From: Tulasnella sp. 424
Taxonomy: Eukaryota > Basidiomycota > Agaricomycetes > Cantharellales > Tulasnellaceae
Length of the DNA: 64,000 nt
Direction: 5' to 3'
Assembly (NCBI GenBank): GCA_019633425.1
Contig: WSUB01000023.1
Coordinates: 6,961-70,960, forward strand
The position numbers were made by a program, and so were the translations under genes. Of this stretch, positions 58,801-64,000 are shown piece after piece. How positions within the stretch are numbered: position 1 is the first letter of the stretch; each line of letters starts with the position of its first letter. The notes under the pieces are model-generated. The model saw only the letters and a program-made list of their open reading frames with translations, was not told where the DNA came from and searched no databases.

Positions 58801-61800
58801 CTGAGGGCGGTGTCGACCCAAGACTACCAGAGCAAAAAACGCGTGTTTCGCACACTCCTCGCAGGGCTTCACCATGGGTGTGAGAAGACAGCGCCGGGGG
58901 AAAGCCACTAAAGACCTCCACCGTCGAGCGGAGCGTGGACGAGCTCGCCCACACACACGCATACATATAATTTACTCTGCCCAATTTCTTGGGATTTTCT
59001 CCTCTTTCCCATCAACCTATTGCATCGCAGCGCTCGACCGGTGGATGGAATAGCTCCGGCCCAAACGGGGGTTCTCAGCAATTAGGTCTTTTTTTTTTTC
59101 TCTGCAAGGGTCGAGACTTACATACATGCCCAGTTAGGTCGACTCGTCTCCCCCCACTCACCCCTTCTTCGAGGGATCGGATTCGTGGGGCGCGGCGATC
59201 CCCCTTCGCCCCTTGCGTACAAGATAATTGTGGTGCTCCCAAACTTCTTAGTCGAGTAATCCACTTTCCCGAATTACCCATCGCTTCCGTACATTCGTTT
59301 CCCGAATTACCTTGTATGTGCAGCGTGTGCGCGTGCCTTGAGAAACATTGTTCTCCGCTCTCCGCCGGAGAGGCTAACGGAGCCGAAGTCGTCGGGTAGA
59401 AGAGCGAGGAGGGTAATATACGAACAAAGAGAAATGACCGGAGTAGGTGAAGGGGGAAGTTGACGGACGGTGCCTTGCGCGCGAACTCGAAGGACGGTTC
59501 TAGGCTAATACCCAAATGTGACTTGCCGAGGAAGAAAAACACAGGTCCTTGCTGCAGCTGGACATCGACACTCGTCTTTTCTGCTCAGGTGACGAAGTCA
59601 AGCATGGGCGTTAGGACGACCTCCTATGAGAAGCGAGGGAAGCGGCTTGCAGGTTAGGCACTGACCTTGGTCACGCTTAACTTTTTGCCCTTTGTTATTA
59701 GTTAGCCTTTCTTGATTTGGGCTGCGTGGTGCGCCTTGAGATGTTTTAGGCAAGTATCTGATACCTGCAATCTCCGTTGGGAAACAATGGTGCTTCCAGC
59801 TTCTGCTGCTGCGCTCGATCGAACGCGCGCGCGCGCGCGTCTCGACTCGAACGTTGAAAGTCAAACTAGTACTTCCGCCGCAAGCACCTTCGTTTTCTTA
59901 GCTTCGGTGACTACTTCTCTCTATCTCCGGAGATCCCGAATTTGTTATTTCCACGATCAACTAGCCTACTAGCGTAACAAGAGACGGCGAGGTATGAATG
60001 GCGGAGATGCGCATTACCTTTGCTGTGGTGATGGGGGGGGTGGAAAAGGAGTATACCCATGCCATGATGGCCAGTTACCGGATTGCGTAGATCCTCTGGG
60101 CTCTGTAATTCGGAGAGTAGCCAATTGGGTGGAATAAAATAAAAGAGTGAGACTTCGTAATCTTCTATCTCGCAAGCCACCGCCCACATATTCTACTATA
60201 ACCCTCCACTTCCGGCTTCGGCATGCTAGTACATAGTCGGGGAACGGTGATGTATGTGAAGCCCCCCGGCGGCAAGCTCGGAAGGGCGCTATACCCATAT
60301 AACCGGCTTTAGGCATTTCCTGTAGATCGTGAAAGCCCTCTTCGTTTCCCTACATAATATACACACACGTCCTAAACTTGTTCAAGCCGAAGTCGGGGGT
60401 AGAGCAATATGCGTTCCAAAAGCGGCCTCGAACCCGTTCTAGCCCCTGAAACGCCACCAACCTTCCGAGTGCGCTTTGTTGGCCTCGAGGCCGATCTATT
60501 GGACGTACAACAGGTGTATGTTTAATAAGTACTAGTATCGTCATTCCCCCATCTCGATGTACATGCCTTGGAATCGGGGCCGTTCATCTGGTCCTCGTTG
60601 GCCAAATGATCGTTCTAGAGTTTAACCTCGCCGTCGTCTCCCCGCTTATGCATAAGCTAATGTCGGCCGTTTTCATCGAAAAGCATTCAATCCCTATCAC
60701 ACCGCCATATGGAGGGTCCCGATAATAAAACCAAACCCCGACATGAAACGTTCGTAGCTTGTTCACCCGACGTTAGCGTCGATATCGTTTCCGTTTCGAA
60801 AGCCACCCGCGTGCTTGCCTATGCATACGTCGCCAAGTCGATCATATGCTTGTATTTTCAGGGAGGCGGGGATAAACTTACCTACGGCGACTTCTTTGGT
60901 AAATGCCCAACAACCCTCCATTATTCTGGGCTACAACAACGTTAGGGGAGTCAGGAGTCTCTCTCCTTGTGCGTGTACCCTATTATTTATTTGACTTGCA
61001 AGACAAGACACAGCCTCCTGAGGTATTGAAATTATGGTAGCTTGCGTTGTTGGGTTTACACCCCAACGGCAAGGAGGTTCCAGAGAGGGGAAAAAATAGA
61101 CAAAGAACGTCGACATGGCTTACGGAACCGAACGAGCGCCTGAATTCTTTTCGCTGACCAATCGGCAGCTGATCCTAACTCATCTGGGAAATCTCTACCC
61201 TCCCCTTCCCACAGCTTCCTTTTCGCATACCGTCCCGCCACATCGATCGACATTGGTATACCAGGGAGGTATAGGTAAACCAAGCTCGCAACGAAAAAGT
61301 CTCTCGCTTGTCGCTGCCGGGAGGGCGTGCGTAACGAAACGACGCAGTGTGTTTTAGAAACCGAAGGAGGACCCGTGGAGAGCGGACAACTATGCGCCTC
61401 GAGTAGTCACATCGCCACAAGAGACTATTGGATCCCTTCTTCCTCGCTGAAACGACATGACGGTATGGTGAAGCAAGGTGGGCAGGTAGCAATAAGAGGG
61501 GAGGGAGGGAAGTGAAAAAGCGGGGGCGTTGTAATCGCCATTTGTATGCATTGCCATTCACCCCCACGTTTTTCCAGACCAGACGAAAGGTTCGGCGAAT
61601 AGCGAAATGCCTCCGGTTGTAGGAGAGGGGGGGGGGGGGTGGAGGTGGTACTGTCTCCGACGAGCGCCGACGATGACGACGATGTCAAGGAAGTAGTGAG
61701 GGGGGGGAAGGGGAGGGGAGAGAAAGCGGACTGCGCGGGTCCCTGTTCGAAACGCAATATCGCAACTCCCGGGCCAATGTACCCAAGCCAGCGGAACGGG

Positions 61801-63661
61801 CCGGGTTTACTTATTGGACATAACTAAAGCGAAATGGCGAACCGTGAGCTAATGAGCAGAGAGCTCTCTCATCAATCCTTCCTTCTCTCTCCCTCTCTCT
61901 GTCCCCAAGTGCAATTTAGCTTGACATGCGGCGTCCCTTTTCAAGGTGGGATTGTGGCATCTTTTTCCCCAGGTGGTAATAATCGACTGAGAGATGGAGG
62001 GGATCATGGAGGCAAGAGTGCTTCTAGCGTGTACCGTTGTTTCTTGCTAAGTAGTCGACCGGCATTGATCTTTGTATTCATTACTTAGGTTGTGGGGGGG
62101 AAAGGCATTCTTTTTGGCATCTGAAAGCAGCAAGCGAGAGTGTGTGGTAAAAGCCGTGCGCGCGCGGGGAAAGAGGACTATCATACATTCAAGGCTGCAG
62201 GGTAACAGACGGGAAGAAGCGAGAGTCACCATCACGCTTTCAAAAGGCTGGAAGAACTACACACATATAGGGGGAGCGGAGGAAGGGGGAACACCTTTTA
62301 CCCCACTCATTCATCGACATACGTACATACTGAGAGGACTGGGGAGGGTAACGAGTTCCAGCTTCTGATCCCCTCCGCGCATCTCTTTTCCCGTTTCCCG
62401 TGCTTCATTGGCGAGGTGAATCCGAGTTATTCCTTTTTAGTCCGCGTCGTCCGCCCGAACGGACCAATAACGGATGAACGTTGTTTTTTTCTTCCTCTAA
62501 GACGAGTGTCGTGCTTCTTCATCAACAACCCCTCCCTCTAAACGTCGGGGATTATTCTCCCTTAGACTTTTTTTAATTCTTCCTGCGTTAGTTCCGGGTT
62601 ATATCCAGAGCAGTGGCGAGAGAGAGAGAGAGGATCCCCTGGCGCGCGCCGCGTCAATTCACCCGCCATCACAATCTCAGGATGCGCGTGCGCCGGCGCC
62701 GCTGTCTCTCTCTCCCTTCATTCAATTCCGAAAAAATTCATAAAAATTAAACGAGCCCGTGAAAAAAAGGAAACGACGCTAGGCGTGTCTCGAACGTACA
62801 ATCACGGGTGAACCTATGCCCATCTGTCAAGGCAACTTCCACGTCCGTTTCCCGTTGTCCGTTCAACCGCTGTGGGCATGTCTTGGACGTGCAGAGGTTG
62901 TCGAAGGGAGAGGGGAGGGGGTTGTTCATCATTTCGGGGCTTCGGTCTCCCGACCTCCGCGGACCCAAGTCGCACTCTCGCACAAGGCAAACCAGACCAT
63001 GATTGCACCAGATCGCATAAGGCAAGCCAGACCATGATTGCCCCAGAGACTTCAAGTGGCTTCCCAGAGGATCTTGTAAGAGTGCGCGCGCGAGTAGTGA
63101 TGAGAGGAGAGAGATAGATTGCGATTCATGACTAGAAGAGATACAGAGGCACGACACGAGAGCGAACACGGGAAAGAGGAAAACAGATAGAGAGAGAGCG
63201 GGAGACGCACGCACGGGACATCATCAGCAACCACAAAAACCAAAAAAGAAAGAGAAGAGACAGCCACAAGATGTAGAGACAAGGGGGAGCCCGAACAAAA
63301 AGCAAGACAAAAAAAATGGTTTGGAAGAGTTATAAAATAGGGTAAAGTGGATTGGTTTGTTTTCGAGACCCGATGAGGGCCAATAGAAGTCTAGTAGTGA
63401 GAGATAGAGAGAGTGATCGACGAAGGGGATAATACTTGGTCCGAATGGCCGAAACAAGAAGAACGAGAGCGCGTGCGATAGGAGGGGAAGAGAGCCCAGA
63501 CTCACCCGCCCGACTTATGACGTATGAGGGAGCGGGATAGAGAGGCGGGCGTATGGAGGACGTTGGAAATTGGGGGGAATTGGGGGGAGGGGGGTGTCGG
63601 TGAGAGAACGAAAAGGAGGTCGAGGTCGGTTGTCGCGGATCATGGATGAGGGGGAGGCAGT
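55846..63661. other. 7.8-kb gene-free region upstream of the permease
   Basis: No exon with family resemblance was found on either strand. The DNA is rich in short homopolymers and purine/pyrimidine runs: (CG)n near 59827-59839, a 13-G run at 61627-61639, and GA-rich DNA at 63080-63610. The left end should hold the permease promoter and the right end the 3' UTR of the partial gene. Unannotated non-coding RNA or a heavily split gene cannot be excluded. Confidence 0.5.
62984..63047. repeat. 29-bp direct repeat, period 35
   Basis: Two copies (62984-63012 and 63019-63047) of a sequence starting AAGGCAA and containing CCAGACCATGATTGC differ at two positions. It is a recent small tandem duplication in the gene-free region. 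Confidence 0.8.
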
Positions 63662-64000
63662 TCACAGCTTCCAGCCTTGAACCGCGAGCTCGCCCTTTTC
63701 TAATGGGAATTCTCCACCCCAAGCTTCAATGTCCTTCCTCGATTCGACCAACACGTTGCGGAGCTTGTCCAAAGTCTCCTTTGCGGCTTCACGATCTTTC
63801 ACCAAGTTGTCGCCCGAAGCGAGTTGCTCGCGGCAGCTTTGCAGCGCCTGGGCGATGTCAGCGTCGATGACGATGAGGGCGTCTTCCATGTCCGAGTCGA
63901 GTTCGAATTTGTAAGGGCGGGCGGCGTCGACGATGGAGATGAGGACGGGTAGTGATTCGAATCCGAGGCCGACACCCATGAGGGTTCGTGCGGCCGCGAC
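63662..64000 (-). CDS. 3' end of an unrecognised gene (partial, runs off window)
   Basis: The frame is open from the window edge to the stop at 63662-63664, giving at least 112 residues. An internal ATG at 63979 is probably not the start, because the frame continues upstream (VAAARTLMGVGLGF). The sequence is a well-behaved mix of helices: VLISIVDAARPYKFELDSDMEDA is followed by an amphipathic, Lys/Glu-rich stretch (REQLASGDNLVKDREAAKETLDKLRNVLVESRKDIEAWGG). It looks like the coiled-coil C-terminus of a cytosolic protein. I do not recognise the family. Confidence 0.6.
   Translation of the reverse strand, partial: VAAARTLMGVGLGFESLPVLISIVDAARPYKFELDSDMEDALIVIDADIAQALQSCREQLASGDNLVKDREAAKETLDKLRNVLVESRKDIEAWGGEFPLEKGELAVQGWKL

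Overview
The window looks like nuclear DNA of a filamentous basidiomycete (Agaricomycete). The genes are split by many short GT-AG introns (about 49-80 nt), and several proteins are typical of these fungi: a TKL-like kinase fused to TPRs, a YAT-type amino acid permease, a fungal P450 and a secreted GH26 mannanase with CBM35 modules. I cannot fix the genus from sequence alone. A Cantharellales-like fungus is only a guess.

Region 1 (1-31.7 kb) is a tandem array of four large paralogous units. Each unit carries one plus-strand gene encoding an apparently active protein kinase joined by splicing to a long TPR array. The spliced genes start at 3397, 12531, 19982 and 26850 and encode about 999, 1116, 870 and 1231 aa. 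They carry 15, 18, 12 and 21 TPRs. Repeat 1 and the last six repeats are constant, and a central block of near-identical 40-residue repeats changes in number. Long gene-poor spacers, themselves duplicated, separate the genes. Genes 1/2 and genes 3/4 form two sub-pairs. A copy of the promoter of the neighbouring elongation factor gene is stranded between units 3 and 4 and marks a duplication joint. This cluster is the main candidate for an undescribed system: a kinase-TPR family whose repeat behaviour resembles fungal non-self recognition receptors. That role is inference.

Region 2 (32.0-46.0 kb) is a conventional gene-dense stretch. It holds translation elongation factor 1-beta (+), a CMP/dCMP-deaminase-like zinc protein (+), a cytochrome P450 (-), a SANT/Myb-like nuclear protein with a probable 1-nt frameshift (-), a secreted GH26 endo-mannanase with two CBM35 domains (+), a Ser/His-rich hypothetical ORF (+) and tRNA-dihydrouridine synthase DUS4 (-, 10 exons).

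Region 3 (46.0-64.0 kb) is gene-poor. It holds one amino acid permease gene (-, about 16 exons, several of them very small), repeat-bearing intergenic DNA on both sides, and at the right edge the 3' end of an unrecognised gene (-) that runs off the window. No tRNA, rRNA, CRISPR array or intact transposon was recognised.
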